The notes beneath the pieces are model-generated. The model was not told the DNA's origin and did not search any database. It worked only from the letters and a program-made list of their open reading frames with translations. 45,110 bases of DNA from Paracoccaceae bacterium. Lineage in GTDB: Bacteria; Pseudomonadota; Alphaproteobacteria; Rhodobacterales; Rhodobacteraceae. How positions within the stretch are numbered: position 1 is the stretch's first letter; the number at the start of each line of letters is the position of its first letter. Both the position numbers and the translations under genes were made by a program. Below, one piece after another: positions 17,358 through 26,112 of the stretch. The stretch covers positions 1-45,110 of the forward strand of contig CANIKY010000010.1 of NCBI GenBank assembly GCA_947468085.1, written 5' to 3'.

Positions 17358-18215
17358 ATGCGGTTGTTGGTCTTTGGCCAAAGCGGACAGGTGGCACAGG
17401 AATTGGCACGGCGGGTGCCCAACGGGGTTACCGCGCGCTTTTTGGGGCGTAATTTGGCAAATCTGGCGAATCTGGCTGATCCCGCGGCCTGTGCCGCCGC
17501 CATTAAGGACTGCGACGCCGTGATCAACGCCGCCGCTTATACGGCAGTCGACAAAGCCGAGTCTGACGAGGCGGAGGCCCATACTGTCAACGCCGCAACC
17601 CCTACCGCCATGGCCGTGCGCTGTGCCGCGTTGAATATTCCATTTTTGCATCTTTCCACCGATTACGTCTTTGACGGTGCAGGCCTTCTACCCTTCGGCC
17701 CTGATCACCCCACAGGCCCGCAAAACGCCTATGGGCGGACCAAATTGGCGGGCGAAGAGGGGGTGCGCGCGGCCCAAGGGCGGCATTTGATCTTGCGCAC
17801 CTCTTGGGTCGTCTCGGCTCATGGTGCGAATTTTCTCAAAACCATGCTGCGGTTGGGAGCAAGTCGTGACAGCCTGAACGTGGTGGCCGATCAGATCGGC
17901 GGGCCAACCCCCGCAGGCGATATTGCTGATGCCTTGATTACGGCAGCGCGGGCCATGGTGCAGGGCGCCAAGGGCGGCACACACCATTTTTCAGGCGCGC
18001 CGGATGTGTCTTGGGCCGGCTTTGCTCGTGCAATTATGCTTGAGGCAGGTTTGAAATGCGACATCCATGACATCCCGACCACGGCCTATCCGACCCCTGC
18101 GGTCAGGCCGCTGAATTCGCGTCTGGACTGCAGCGGTTTTAACGCAGAATTTGGCATCAAGCGGCCAGATTGGCATCAAGGTCTGAAATCAATTTTACGG
18201 GAGTTATCCGCATGA
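17358..18215 (+). CDS. rfbD: dTDP-4-dehydrorhamnose reductase
   Basis: Reduces dTDP-6-deoxy-L-lyxo-4-hexulose to dTDP-L-rhamnose with NAD(P)H, the last step. The 285 residues start LLVFGQSGQVAQEL (nucleotide binding), then STDYVFDG (100-107) and the catalytic Y125-x3-K129 in YGRTKLAGE. The ATG at 17358 is chosen because it gives the family N-terminus and lies one base after the preceding stop. It overlaps rfbA by ATGA. All four rml enzymes are therefore present and contiguous except for the DUF218 gene. Confidence 0.96.
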   Translation: MRLLVFGQSGQVAQELARRVPNGVTARFLGRNLANLANLADPAACAAAIKDCDAVINAAAYTAVDKAESDEAEAHTVNAATPTAMAVRCAALNIPFLHLSTDYVFDGAGLLPFGPDHPTGPQNAYGRTKLAGEEGVRAAQGRHLILRTSWVVSAHGANFLKTMLRLGASRDSLNVVADQIGGPTPAGDIADALITAARAMVQGAKGGTHHFSGAPDVSWAGFARAIMLEAGLKCDIHDIPTTAYPTPAVRPLNSRLDCSGFNAEFGIKRPDWHQGLKSILRELSA

Positions 18216-19090
18216 CACGCAAAGGTATTCTTTTGGCAGGCGGTTCCGGTTCGCGGCTTTGGCCGATCACATTTGGCGTTTCCAAGCAATTGCTGCCGAT
18301 CTATGACAAACCGATGATCTATTATCCGCTGTCTGTTCTGATGCTGGCAGGTATCCGCGAGATTGCGCTGATTACCACGCCCGAAGATCAGCCCGCTTTC
18401 ATTCGCCTTTTGGGCGATGGGTCGCAGTGGGGGCTAAGCATCACCTATATCATCCAACCCTCTCCCGATGGCTTGGCGCAGGCCTATCTTTTGGCCGAAG
18501 ATTTTCTTGCGGGCAGCCCGTCCGTTATGGTTCTGGGCGATAACATCTTTTTCGGCCATGGCCTGCCAGAGGTGCTGGCCGCAGCCCTGGCGCAATCGGT
18601 TGGCGGTACGGTGTTTGGCTACCGCGTTTCCGACCCCGAGCGTTACGGCGTGGTCAAGTTCGATGCCCATGGCACGGTGCAGCAGATCATCGAAAAACCC
18701 GCAGTTCCGCCATCAAACTTTGCCGTGACAGGGCTTTATTTCCTAGACGGCACAGCGCCCGCACGCGCCAAATCCATCCGTCCCTCGCCGCGCGGCGAGT
18801 TAGAGATTGTGGATTTATTGGAAACCTATCTGGCCGAGGGCACGTTGAGCGTCCAGAAAATGGGCCGTGGTTTTGCTTGGCTGGATACAGGCACCCACGG
18901 CAGCCTGTTGGATGCGGGCAATTTCGTGCGCACCTTGCAAGCCCGTCAAGGGTTGCAGGTGGGTTGCCCCGATGAAATCGCCTACCGCGCGGGGTGGATC
19001 GACAGTGCTGCCCTTGGGGCACGGGCGGCGCTGTTTCGCAAGAATGAGTATGGCCAATATTTGTTAAGCGTTCTCAACGACAAAGACTAA
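18212..19090 (+). CDS. rfbA: Glucose-1-phosphate thymidylyltransferase
   Basis: Makes dTDP-glucose from glucose-1-phosphate and dTTP, the first step to dTDP-rhamnose. The 292-residue nucleotidyltransferase has the signature GILLAGGSGSRLWPIT (5-20), K25 in SKQLLPIYDKPMIYYPL, and the metal-binding LGDN with D110. ATG 18212 gives the canonical start and overlaps the rfbD stop. The stop is one base from the end of the oppositely directed fdsD, leaving no room for a separate terminator. Confidence 0.97.
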   Translation: MTRKGILLAGGSGSRLWPITFGVSKQLLPIYDKPMIYYPLSVLMLAGIREIALITTPEDQPAFIRLLGDGSQWGLSITYIIQPSPDGLAQAYLLAEDFLAGSPSVMVLGDNIFFGHGLPEVLAAALAQSVGGTVFGYRVSDPERYGVVKFDAHGTVQQIIEKPAVPPSNFAVTGLYFLDGTAPARAKSIRPSPRGELEIVDLLETYLAEGTLSVQKMGRGFAWLDTGTHGSLLDAGNFVRTLQARQGLQVGCPDEIAYRAGWIDSAALGARAALFRKNEYGQYLLSVLNDKD

Positions 19091-19091
19091 A

Positions 19092-19322
19092 TCAAGCAGC
19101 CTTTGGCCTGCGGATTTTATCAGCGGCTTCCACCACCAAGGGGCGCAGGCCTTGGCCGCCGCCATCCAGCACCTCAAACAGGTGCTTGCGCATGCGCGGC
19201 TCCCAAAAGTCGTTGATATGGCTGGTTAAACTCGCCAAACCTTCGGCATGGGGTTTGGATTCCATGAATTTGGCGATCTGGTTGGCCATGTAGATCAGCT
19301 TGACATGGGGATCATGCGACAT
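19092..19322 (-). CDS. fdsD: Formate dehydrogenase subunit delta
   Basis: A 76-residue protein recognised as the FdsD family: KLIYMANQIAKFMESKP, HINDFWEPRMRKHLFE and LRPLVVEAADKIR. In Rhodobacter capsulatus and Cupriavidus the small delta subunit is needed for an active enzyme or for cofactor handling. It is the last gene of fdsG-fdsB-fdsA-fdhD-fdsD and its start lies 11 bases inside the end of fdhD. Confidence 0.93.
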   Translation of the reverse strand: MSHDPHVKLIYMANQIAKFMESKPHAEGLASLTSHINDFWEPRMRKHLFEVLDGGGQGLRPLVVEAADKIRRPKAA

Positions 19323-20130
19323 GGGATTCTCCTGAGATTAGGCCACCGGACAGGCGGCTTTCATGGGTGAAAACTTCAAAACGATCAGCGCGGGCAAGAG
19401 CGATCAGAGTGATGCCCGCGGCTTGGGCCATCGTGACAGCACGCGCTGTGGGCGCAGAGACAGCGATCAGCACCGGCGCGCCCAAGGCTGCGACCTTTTG
19501 CACCATGTCGATCGACACGCGCGAGGTTAGAACAATGGCACCCGTGGGCTTCGTACCAACCCGCGCCATGGTGCCCACCAACTTATCCAAGGCATTGTGG
19601 CGGCCGACATCCTCGCGCACCGCTACCAAGGCCCCGTTCCAGAACCCCGCCGCATGCGCAGCGCGGGTGGCATCGTGCAGGGGCTGCGCGCCGGGAAGGG
19701 CTGCAATCGCGGCGCGCACCTGCGATGGGGTGATCTGGAAATCGGCCGTCACGGCAGGCAACTCGCGCATCGCTTCATCCAGCGAATCAATGCCACAAAG
19801 CCCACAGCCCACCGGCCCCGCCATGGTGCGGCGGCGCTTGGCCAAGCGGGCCTCGGCCTGCGGGGTGACCCAGATTTGCACATCGATGCCCTTGGGGGTA
19901 TCGACCACCTCGACCGACAAAATCTCGGCCGGTTGGGCCAGACCTTCGGTAAGGGCAAATCCATAGGCAAAATCTTCCAGATCGGCAGGGGTTGCCATCA
20001 TCACCGCTTGGGTAGACCCGTTAAACGACAGGGCCACCGCCACCTCTTCGGGCAGCACACGGCTGCCCGACACCACCAGCGCGCCCGGCCCAAAGGCCAG
20101 ACACGGCAGGGGGCTGTGGGTTGTCATCAC
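19312..20130 (-). CDS. fdhD: Formate dehydrogenase accessory sulfurtransferase
   Basis: FdhD (FdsC in the Fds systems) moves sulfur from the cysteine desulfurase to the molybdenum cofactor and delivers it to the catalytic subunit. The 272-residue protein holds the CxxC loop C109-G-L-C112-G and the FAYGFALTEG motif (54-63). The reading frame starts ATGATG, the first ATG overlapping the fdsA stop; the second is possible too. The gene overlaps fdsD by 11 bases, so translation is coupled. Confidence 0.96.
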   Translation of the reverse strand: MMTTHSPLPCLAFGPGALVVSGSRVLPEEVAVALSFNGSTQAVMMATPADLEDFAYGFALTEGLAQPAEILSVEVVDTPKGIDVQIWVTPQAEARLAKRRRTMAGPVGCGLCGIDSLDEAMRELPAVTADFQITPSQVRAAIAALPGAQPLHDATRAAHAAGFWNGALVAVREDVGRHNALDKLVGTMARVGTKPTGAIVLTSRVSIDMVQKVAALGAPVLIAVSAPTARAVTMAQAAGITLIALARADRFEVFTHESRLSGGLISGESHVA

Positions 20131-23006
20131 TCAGCCGCCGGAAGGATGCGGCGCGACAGGGTGGCTTGGGCGTTGTATTCCTGCTGCCACTCTGTCGGCC
20201 CGTTGGAAGAGCCCACCTGCACCGCCGTCACCTTGTATTCTGGGCAATTGGTCGCCCAATCAGAATAATCGGTTGTGATAACATTGGCTTGGGTGTCGGG
20301 GTGGTGGAAGGTTGTATAGACCACGCCGGGCAAAACACGGTCGGTGATCTGCGCATGCAGCGTGGTTTCGCCCGATCGCGAGGCCAGTTTGACCCAATCG
20401 CCATCCTTGATCCCGCGCATTTCAGCATCCGAGGGGTGGATTTCCAGCAAATCCTCGGCATGCCAGATCACGTTGGCGGTGCGCCGTGTCTGCGCGCCAA
20501 CGTTGTACTGGCTCAGAATGCGGCCCGTGGTCAACAGCAGCGGGAAGCGGGGGCCTGCGCGTTCATCGGTTGCGATATATTCGGTGTTGATGAACTTGCC
20601 CTTACCGCGCACAAAGCCGTCGACATGCATCAAGGGCGTGCCTTCGGGCGCTTTTTCGTTGCAAGGCCATTGCACCGAACCCAAGGTTTCCAGCTTTTCA
20701 TAGCTGACGCCGGCAAAAGACGGCGTGGTCAGGGCGATTTCGTCCATGATCTGGCTGGGATGGGTATAGGTCCAATCCGCGCCCATGGCATTGGCGAGCA
20801 TTTGTGTGACTTCCCAATCGCCGTAGCCTTGACGCGGGGCCATCACCTTGCGCACGCGGTTGATGCGGCGTTCGGCATTGGTAAAGGTGCCGTCCTTTTC
20901 CAAAAAGGTCGAGCCGGGCAGGAAGACATGGGCGTAGTTGGCGGTTTCGTTCAAGAACAGGTCATGCACGATCACACAGTCCATCGCGGCCAAGCCTGCT
21001 GCCACATGCTTGGTGTCGGGGTCAGATTGCAGGATGTCTTCACCTTGGCAATACAGGCCCTTGAACGTGCCCTCAACCGCGGCATCCAGCATGTTGGGGA
21101 TGCGCAGGCCCGGTTCATCATCAATCTGCACGCCCCAGATTTTTTCGAAGATGTCGCGTACCGCCTCGCCCTTCACATGGCGGTAGCCGGGCAATTCGTG
21201 CGGGAACGACCCCATATCGCACGAGCCTTGCACGTTGTTCTGCCCGCGCAGCGGGTTCACGCCCACACCCGGACGGCCGATATTGCCCGTCATCATCGCC
21301 AGATTAGCAATGCCGATCACCGTGGTCGAGCCTTGGGAATGTTCGGTCACGCCCAAACCGTAGTAGATGGCCCCATTGCCGCCGCGTGCATAAAGACGGG
21401 CTGCCGCGCGCACTTCATCGGCCTGCACGCCCGTCAACAACTGCACCGCTTCGGGGGAATTCTTGGGCTGGCTGACAAATTCGGCGTAATCTTGGAATTC
21501 ATCCCAATCGCAGCGGTTGCGGATGAAATCTTCGTTAAACAGGCCCTCGGTCACTATCACATGGGCCAAAGCGGTGACGATGGCCACGTTGGTGCCGGGG
21601 GTCAGGGCCAAGTGGTGGGCAGCCTTGATATGGGGGCTTTCCACCATTTCGGTGCGGCGCGGATCGATCACAATCAGCTTCGCCCCTTGACGCAACCGCT
21701 TTTTCAAACGGCTGGCGAAAACCGGATGGCCCGCAACAGGATTGGCCCCGATCACAATCGCCACATCGGTATGTTCTACCGAATCAAAGTCTTGCGTTCC
21801 GGCTGAGGTGCCCAGCGTTTGCCCCAGGCCGTAGCCTGTGGGCGAATGGCAGACCCGCGCGCAGGTGTCGGTGTTGTTATTCATAAACACCGCACGGGTC
21901 AGCTTTTGCACCAGATAGGCTTCTTCATTGGTGCAGCGTGACGAGGTGATCACCCCCACCGAATGCCGACCATGGGTGTCAATGATGCCCTTCATGCGGT
22001 TGGCAGCAAATTCCATCGCCTCGGCCCAAGACACCTCTTTCCACGCATCGTTGATGCTGTCGCGGATCATCGGGCTTAGGATACGGTCCTTATGGCTGGC
22101 ATAGCCGTAAGCAAAGCGGCCCTTCACGCAGGAATGGCCACGGTTGGCCTTGCCGTTCTTATAGGGCGTCATGCGCACCAGTTCATCGCCGCGCAGTTCT
22201 GCCTTAAACGAACATCCCACCCCGCAATAGGCACAGGTCGTAATCACCGAACGCACCGGCGTGCCCAGTTCGATCACCGACTTTTCCTGCAAGGTCGCGG
22301 TCGGGCAAGCGGCCACACAGGCCCCGCACGACACACATTCCGAACCAAGGAAATTATCGTCTTTCATGCCCGCCGATACACGGCTGTCAAACCCCCGCCC
22401 CGAGATGGTCAGCGCAAAGGTGCCCTGCACTTCTTCACAGGCCCGCACGCAGCGCGAGCAGACAATGCATTTGGCCGGATCATAGGTGAAATAGGGGTTG
22501 GAATCGTCTTTGGGGTTCCACTGCGGATTGGCCTTGCCGGAATTATCCTTGGCCTTGAAATGGGTATCCACCGCCTCATAGCGCACATCGCGCAGGCCCA
22601 CGGCCCCCGCCATATCCTGCAATTCGCAATCGCCGTTGGCCGAGCAGGTCAAACAATCCAGCGGGTGGTCCGAGATGTAAAGCTCCATCACCCCTTTGCG
22701 CAGCTTTTCCAGCTTGGCGTTTTGGGTTTGCACTTTGATGCCCGCCGCGACTGGCGTGGTGCAAGATGCAGGCGTGCCATTGCGGCCCTCGATCTCGACC
22801 AAGCACAGGCGGCACGACCCAAAGGCGTCAACCGTGTCGGTAGCGCACAGTTTGGGCACCGCGATGCCAATCTCTGCCGCCGCCCGCATGATCGACGTGC
22901 CTTCCGGCACCGTCACATCAAAGCCGTCAATCGTCAGCGTGACCATGGTTTTGGATTTGGCCACAGGCGTGCCGAAATCGCGGTCGGGGATGATGAAATC
23001 TTTCAT
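20127..23006 (-). CDS. fdsA: NAD-dependent formate dehydrogenase alpha subunit (Mo, Fe-S)
   Basis: Catalytic subunit, 959 residues, oxidising formate to CO2 at a bis-MGD molybdenum centre. All expected ligands are visible: [2Fe-2S] C54, C65, C68, C82; His-Cys3 [4Fe-4S] H114, C118, C121, C127; two ferredoxin-type clusters C180/183/186/190 and C224/227/230/234; the cluster next to Mo C258, C261, C265, C293; and the Mo ligand C386 in ARVCHSPT, a cysteine, not selenocysteine. C386 is the number used for the R. capsulatus enzyme. No twin-arginine signal: cytoplasmic. ATGA overlaps bind it to fdsB and fdhD. Confidence 0.98.
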   Translation of the reverse strand: MKDFIIPDRDFGTPVAKSKTMVTLTIDGFDVTVPEGTSIMRAAAEIGIAVPKLCATDTVDAFGSCRLCLVEIEGRNGTPASCTTPVAAGIKVQTQNAKLEKLRKGVMELYISDHPLDCLTCSANGDCELQDMAGAVGLRDVRYEAVDTHFKAKDNSGKANPQWNPKDDSNPYFTYDPAKCIVCSRCVRACEEVQGTFALTISGRGFDSRVSAGMKDDNFLGSECVSCGACVAACPTATLQEKSVIELGTPVRSVITTCAYCGVGCSFKAELRGDELVRMTPYKNGKANRGHSCVKGRFAYGYASHKDRILSPMIRDSINDAWKEVSWAEAMEFAANRMKGIIDTHGRHSVGVITSSRCTNEEAYLVQKLTRAVFMNNNTDTCARVCHSPTGYGLGQTLGTSAGTQDFDSVEHTDVAIVIGANPVAGHPVFASRLKKRLRQGAKLIVIDPRRTEMVESPHIKAAHHLALTPGTNVAIVTALAHVIVTEGLFNEDFIRNRCDWDEFQDYAEFVSQPKNSPEAVQLLTGVQADEVRAAARLYARGGNGAIYYGLGVTEHSQGSTTVIGIANLAMMTGNIGRPGVGVNPLRGQNNVQGSCDMGSFPHELPGYRHVKGEAVRDIFEKIWGVQIDDEPGLRIPNMLDAAVEGTFKGLYCQGEDILQSDPDTKHVAAGLAAMDCVIVHDLFLNETANYAHVFLPGSTFLEKDGTFTNAERRINRVRKVMAPRQGYGDWEVTQMLANAMGADWTYTHPSQIMDEIALTTPSFAGVSYEKLETLGSVQWPCNEKAPEGTPLMHVDGFVRGKGKFINTEYIATDERAGPRFPLLLTTGRILSQYNVGAQTRRTANVIWHAEDLLEIHPSDAEMRGIKDGDWVKLASRSGETTLHAQITDRVLPGVVYTTFHHPDTQANVITTDYSDWATNCPEYKVTAVQVGSSNGPTEWQQEYNAQATLSRRILPAAE

Positions 23007-24529
23007 TCGGCGGCATCCTTCATACGGGTGAAGTCGTCAGGGAAATGCGACAGGGCTGACAGAACAGGATAGGGCGTAAAGCCGCCCAAGGCGCATAGCG
23101 ATCCAGCTTTCATCGTGGCACACAGGTCGGTCAGCAGCGGAATCGCTGACGCATCGCCCTTGGCGATCCGGTCCACCGTTTCCACCCCGCGCACGGCCCC
23201 AATCCGGCAGGGTGTACACTTGCCGCAAGATTCAATGGCACAAAACTCCATCGCAAAGCGAGCTTGCGCCAGCATATCGGCGCTGTCGTCAAACACGGTC
23301 AGGCCGGCATGACCGATCAGACCGTCTTTGCCGGCGAATTCTTCATAGCCAAAAGGCGTGTCAAACAGGCTGCGCGGGAAATAGGCGCCCAAGGGCCCGC
23401 CCACCTGCACCGCTTTGACTGGCCGCCCACTGGCGGTGCCACCGGCGATCTTGTCGACGATGTCGCCCAAGGTCAGGCCAAAGGCGATTTCGTAAAGCCC
23501 GCCGTGTTTGACATTGCCCGCGATCTGCAGCGGGATCGTCCCGCGTGAGCGGCCCAGACCGAAGCCTTTATAAAATGCGGCCCCCTTCTCGAAGATCACA
23601 GGTATCGAGGCCAGCGAGATCACGTTGTTCACCACCGTCGGCTTGCCCATAAAGCCCTGCAAAGCGGGCAAAGGCGGTTTCGCCCGCACCACGCCGCGCT
23701 TGCCTTCCAACGAGTTCAACAGGCTCGTCTCTTCGCCGCAGACATAGGCCCCAGCACCCACGCGCACTTCCATGTCAAATGCCGTGCCAGTCCCAAGAAC
23801 CGAAGCCCCCAAGAGGCCCGCAGCCCTTGCGATTACAACCGCCTCTTCCATAACCCGAATAGCCACCGGATATTCTGAGCGGATATAGACAAAGCCCTTG
23901 GTCGCCCCGCAGGCCAAGCCCGCAATCGCCATGCCTTCAATCAGGGTAAAGGGGTCACCCTCCATCAGCATCCGGTCGGCAAAGGTCGCACTGTCGCCTT
24001 CATCAGCATTGCAAACGATGTATTTTCGGTCGGCCACCGCCTCGCTGACGGTCTTCCACTTGATACCGGTTGGAAACCCCGCCCCGCCCCTGCCCCGCAA
24101 CCCCGAGGCCGTCACTTCCGCCACGATGGCCGCCTTGTCCATGCCCAAGGCGCGCGTCAGACCGGTTAACCCACCCTGCGCCTTGTAATCATCCAAGCTG
24201 AGCGGGTCGATCACGCCCACACGCGCAAAGGTCAACCGCGTTTGGGCTTTCAGCCAAGGCAATTCCTCGGTCAGCCCCAAGGCTTTGGGATGGGCCGACA
24301 GATCGCCAAACAGGGCGGGCACGTCGGCCAGCGTCATCGGGCCAAAGGCCATACGACCGGCAGGGCTTTCCACCTCTACCATAGGTTCCAGCCACACCAT
24401 CCCGCGGCTGCCATTGCGCACAAGGGTGACAGATTGGCCCTTAGCATGGGCGTGCTTTTGAATGGCATCAGCAATCTCGTCAGCACCCAAGGCCACGGCA
24501 GCAGAATCGAGCGGCAGGTAAATCTTCAT
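23003..24529 (-). CDS. fdsB: Formate dehydrogenase beta subunit (NADH/FMN)
   Basis: The diaphorase subunit, 508 residues, related to NuoF fused to an N-terminal thioredoxin-like domain (about 1-100). It holds FMN and NAD in GRGGAGFPTGIKWK (about 147-160) and a [4Fe-4S] cluster at C435, C438, C441 and C479 in ESCGKCTPCR ... SLCALGG. It passes electrons from FdsA to NAD+. Start and stop both overlap neighbours by ATGA, giving a fixed stoichiometry for the complex. Confidence 0.97.
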   Translation of the reverse strand: MKIYLPLDSAAVALGADEIADAIQKHAHAKGQSVTLVRNGSRGMVWLEPMVEVESPAGRMAFGPMTLADVPALFGDLSAHPKALGLTEELPWLKAQTRLTFARVGVIDPLSLDDYKAQGGLTGLTRALGMDKAAIVAEVTASGLRGRGGAGFPTGIKWKTVSEAVADRKYIVCNADEGDSATFADRMLMEGDPFTLIEGMAIAGLACGATKGFVYIRSEYPVAIRVMEEAVVIARAAGLLGASVLGTGTAFDMEVRVGAGAYVCGEETSLLNSLEGKRGVVRAKPPLPALQGFMGKPTVVNNVISLASIPVIFEKGAAFYKGFGLGRSRGTIPLQIAGNVKHGGLYEIAFGLTLGDIVDKIAGGTASGRPVKAVQVGGPLGAYFPRSLFDTPFGYEEFAGKDGLIGHAGLTVFDDSADMLAQARFAMEFCAIESCGKCTPCRIGAVRGVETVDRIAKGDASAIPLLTDLCATMKAGSLCALGGFTPYPVLSALSHFPDDFTRMKDAAE

Positions 24530-24993
24530 TTCAAACCCTCCACCAAGGTATCAAACTTGGCTTCATCAACCCGACCTATCAGCTTGCCATCGACCAAAGC
24601 CGCAGGCCCGCAGGCACATAGGCCAAGGCAGAAAATAGGCTCCAACGTCACCGAGCCGTTCTTGGCCGTCTCATGCCAATCCAGCCCCAGCACCTTTTTG
24701 GCGTGATCCGCCACACGGTCCGCCCCGACGGCCTGACAGGCCTCTGCCCGACACAGTTTCACCACATGGCGGCCCGCAGGTTCTTCGCGAAAATCGTGGT
24801 AAAAGCTCATCACCCCATGCACTTCAGCACGCGAGATGTTCATAGCCTTCGCCACCACGGGCAAAACCACCTGCGGCACATGGCCAAATTCGGCCTGAAT
24901 CGCATGAAGGATCGGCAACAAGGCCCCCTCCATCCCGTGATGGTGGACCAGGATATTCTCAACCTTGGCGATGGTGCTGTTAGAATCAAGCAT
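24526..24993 (-). CDS. fdsG: Formate dehydrogenase gamma subunit
   Basis: A NuoE-like [2Fe-2S] protein of 155 residues with cysteines C81-x4-C86 and C122-x3-C126. The ATG at 24993 (MLDSNST) is preferred; AAGG is 13 bases before it, and an upstream in-frame ATG at 25047 would extend the N-terminus by 18 basic residues with no family support. It is the first gene of the fds operon, and the ATG lies 171 bases from the LysR gene, the space that must contain the promoter. Confidence 0.95.
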   Translation of the reverse strand: MLDSNSTIAKVENILVHHHGMEGALLPILHAIQAEFGHVPQVVLPVVAKAMNISRAEVHGVMSFYHDFREEPAGRHVVKLCRAEACQAVGADRVADHAKKVLGLDWHETAKNGSVTLEPIFCLGLCACGPAALVDGKLIGRVDEAKFDTLVEGLK

Positions 24994-25031
24994 GGCGCGG
25001 CCCTTGGATCGTTTGCCCCGATCTACCGCAG

Positions 25032-25070
25032 TTGATAGAGAAATCAATATCGCAGTATCGTCATTCGATA
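25032..25070 (-). promoter_or_regulatory. Candidate LysR-type operator upstream of fdsG
   Basis: Two inverted repeats abut: TTGAT-N6-ATCAA (25032-25047) and TATCG-N13-CGATA (25048-25070), the second with an extra TATCG in its middle (25056-25060). The latter has a T-N11-A type spacing typical of LysR-family sites. It lies 39-77 bases upstream of the fdsG start and 95 bases beyond the LysR gene. Binding is inferred from position and symmetry only. Confidence 0.4.
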
Positions 25071-25105
25071 GTTAAAATCAATCAAAACCCCTTTCATATT
25101 TGCCC

Positions 25106-25146
25106 AAATATCCCACAGGGGGTCTGGGGGGTGTGAAACCCCCCAG
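25106..25146 (-). repeat. 41-bp dispersed 3'-end repeat, copy B
   Basis: Second copy of the element at 8868-8908 (37/41 identical). The stem is CTGGGGGG/CCCCCCAG with the same TGTGAAA loop. It starts 19 bases after the stop of the minus-strand LysR gene, the same place relative to its gene as copy A. Next to it, 25096-25111, is a 7-bp palindrome ATATTTG-CC-CAAATAT that shares its right arm with the repeat tail. Confidence 0.75.
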
Positions 25147-25164
25147 CCGGAGCCGCCGCGCGCC

Positions 25165-26052
25165 CTACCGGCCCTTCGCGCCAAAACGCGCCGCCTCGTC
25201 GATCAGCGCCGCCAGCACGGGGGTTTGCAAATCACGGCGCGGGGTGATCAGGCCCACGACATGCTCGGCCTCGGGTTCCACGATGGGGATCGAGCGCAAC
25301 GCCTCGCCCTGCACCAGTTGTGCAAGGCGCATCGGCACCACCGAGGCCCATTTGCCCGACATCACATGCGCAATCAGCGCGATGGTGGAATTGGACTCAA
25401 CTGTCGGCTGCGCCCGCGCGCCGGCCTCCGCCAGCAATTGGTTCACGATCCGGCGGTTTTGCATATCGGCTGTCAAAAGGCACAGATGTTCAGACGCCAA
25501 TTCCGCCCAAGTTACCTGCTCACGCCCCGCCAAAGGGGCGGTTTTGTGGCATAAAAAGCGATAATATTCTGTGTAAAGCGGCACTTGCGCAACGCGGCCC
25601 AAGGGTTCGTTGTCCAGATAGGTGATGCCCGCGTCCAGCTCCAGACTGTCGATGCCTGCAAGGATCTCGGCCGAGGTGCGCGACAGGATCGTGACGCGCA
25701 GGTTGGGGTGGTGGGCGGTAAAGGGCGCGGTCAGATCAGCCACCATAGCCAAGGCCGTGGGGATCACGCCTAAGCGCAGCATCCCCGACAAGCCTGCATG
25801 AACCGAGCGCATCTCATCTTTCATCCGCCGCACGTCGCCCGAAATTTTGCGCGCCCAATCCAGCACCCGCTGGCCCTCCGGCGTTAGTCCCTGAAACCGG
25901 CTGCCGCGATAAACCAGTTGCACGCCCAGCTGATCCTCCAGCTGCCGGATGGCAGACGACAGCGATGGCTGCGTCACGCCGCAGACTTCTGCCGCGCGGC
26001 CAAAGTGGCGCTCGGCGGCGAGGGCTATAAACATGTCCAGCTTGTCGATCAT
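25165..26052 (-). CDS. LysR-family transcriptional regulator, likely of fds operon
   Basis: A 295-residue LysR-type regulator: winged helix-turn-helix at 1-60 (MFIALAAERHFGRAAEVCGVTQPSLSSAIRQLEDQL) and a periplasmic-binding-like effector domain from about 90. It is directly upstream of fdsG on the same strand; in Cupriavidus, a LysR regulator (FdsR) sits beside fds and controls it in response to formate. That parallel makes it the probable fds regulator. ATG 26052 is preferred over upstream in-frame starts since it gives the family N-terminus. No clear ribosome site. Confidence 0.88.
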   Translation of the reverse strand: MIDKLDMFIALAAERHFGRAAEVCGVTQPSLSSAIRQLEDQLGVQLVYRGSRFQGLTPEGQRVLDWARKISGDVRRMKDEMRSVHAGLSGMLRLGVIPTALAMVADLTAPFTAHHPNLRVTILSRTSAEILAGIDSLELDAGITYLDNEPLGRVAQVPLYTEYYRFLCHKTAPLAGREQVTWAELASEHLCLLTADMQNRRIVNQLLAEAGARAQPTVESNSTIALIAHVMSGKWASVVPMRLAQLVQGEALRSIPIVEPEAEHVVGLITPRRDLQTPVLAALIDEAARFGAKGR

Positions 26053-26053
26053 A

Positions 26054-26068
26054 GCGCATCGTTTGCGC
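26054..26068. promoter_or_regulatory. Inverted repeat at the LysR gene start
   Basis: GCGCA-TCGTT-TGCGC, a perfect 5-bp arm repeat, begins one base before the LysR start codon and lies in the 60-base gap to the divergent S49 peptidase gene. It could be an autoregulatory site. Short GC arms are easily found by chance here. Confidence 0.25.
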
Positions 26069-26112
26069 AATCGGCCCTTGTCCGCAAGCCCCAAGCACCC
26101 TAACTCCAAACT

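Noticed and set aside
20127-23006. Selenocysteine formate dehydrogenase
   Set aside because: The Mo ligand position is a cysteine codon (C386), with no in-frame TGA in the gene.
20121-23072. Two long plus-strand open frames opposite fdsA
   Set aside because: They mirror the codon structure of fdsA, which has every expected ligand residue, and have no ribosome sites or family features.
25032-25047. FNR/FnrL box upstream of fdsG
   Set aside because: TTGAT and ATCAA are separated by six bases; the FNR family needs four.
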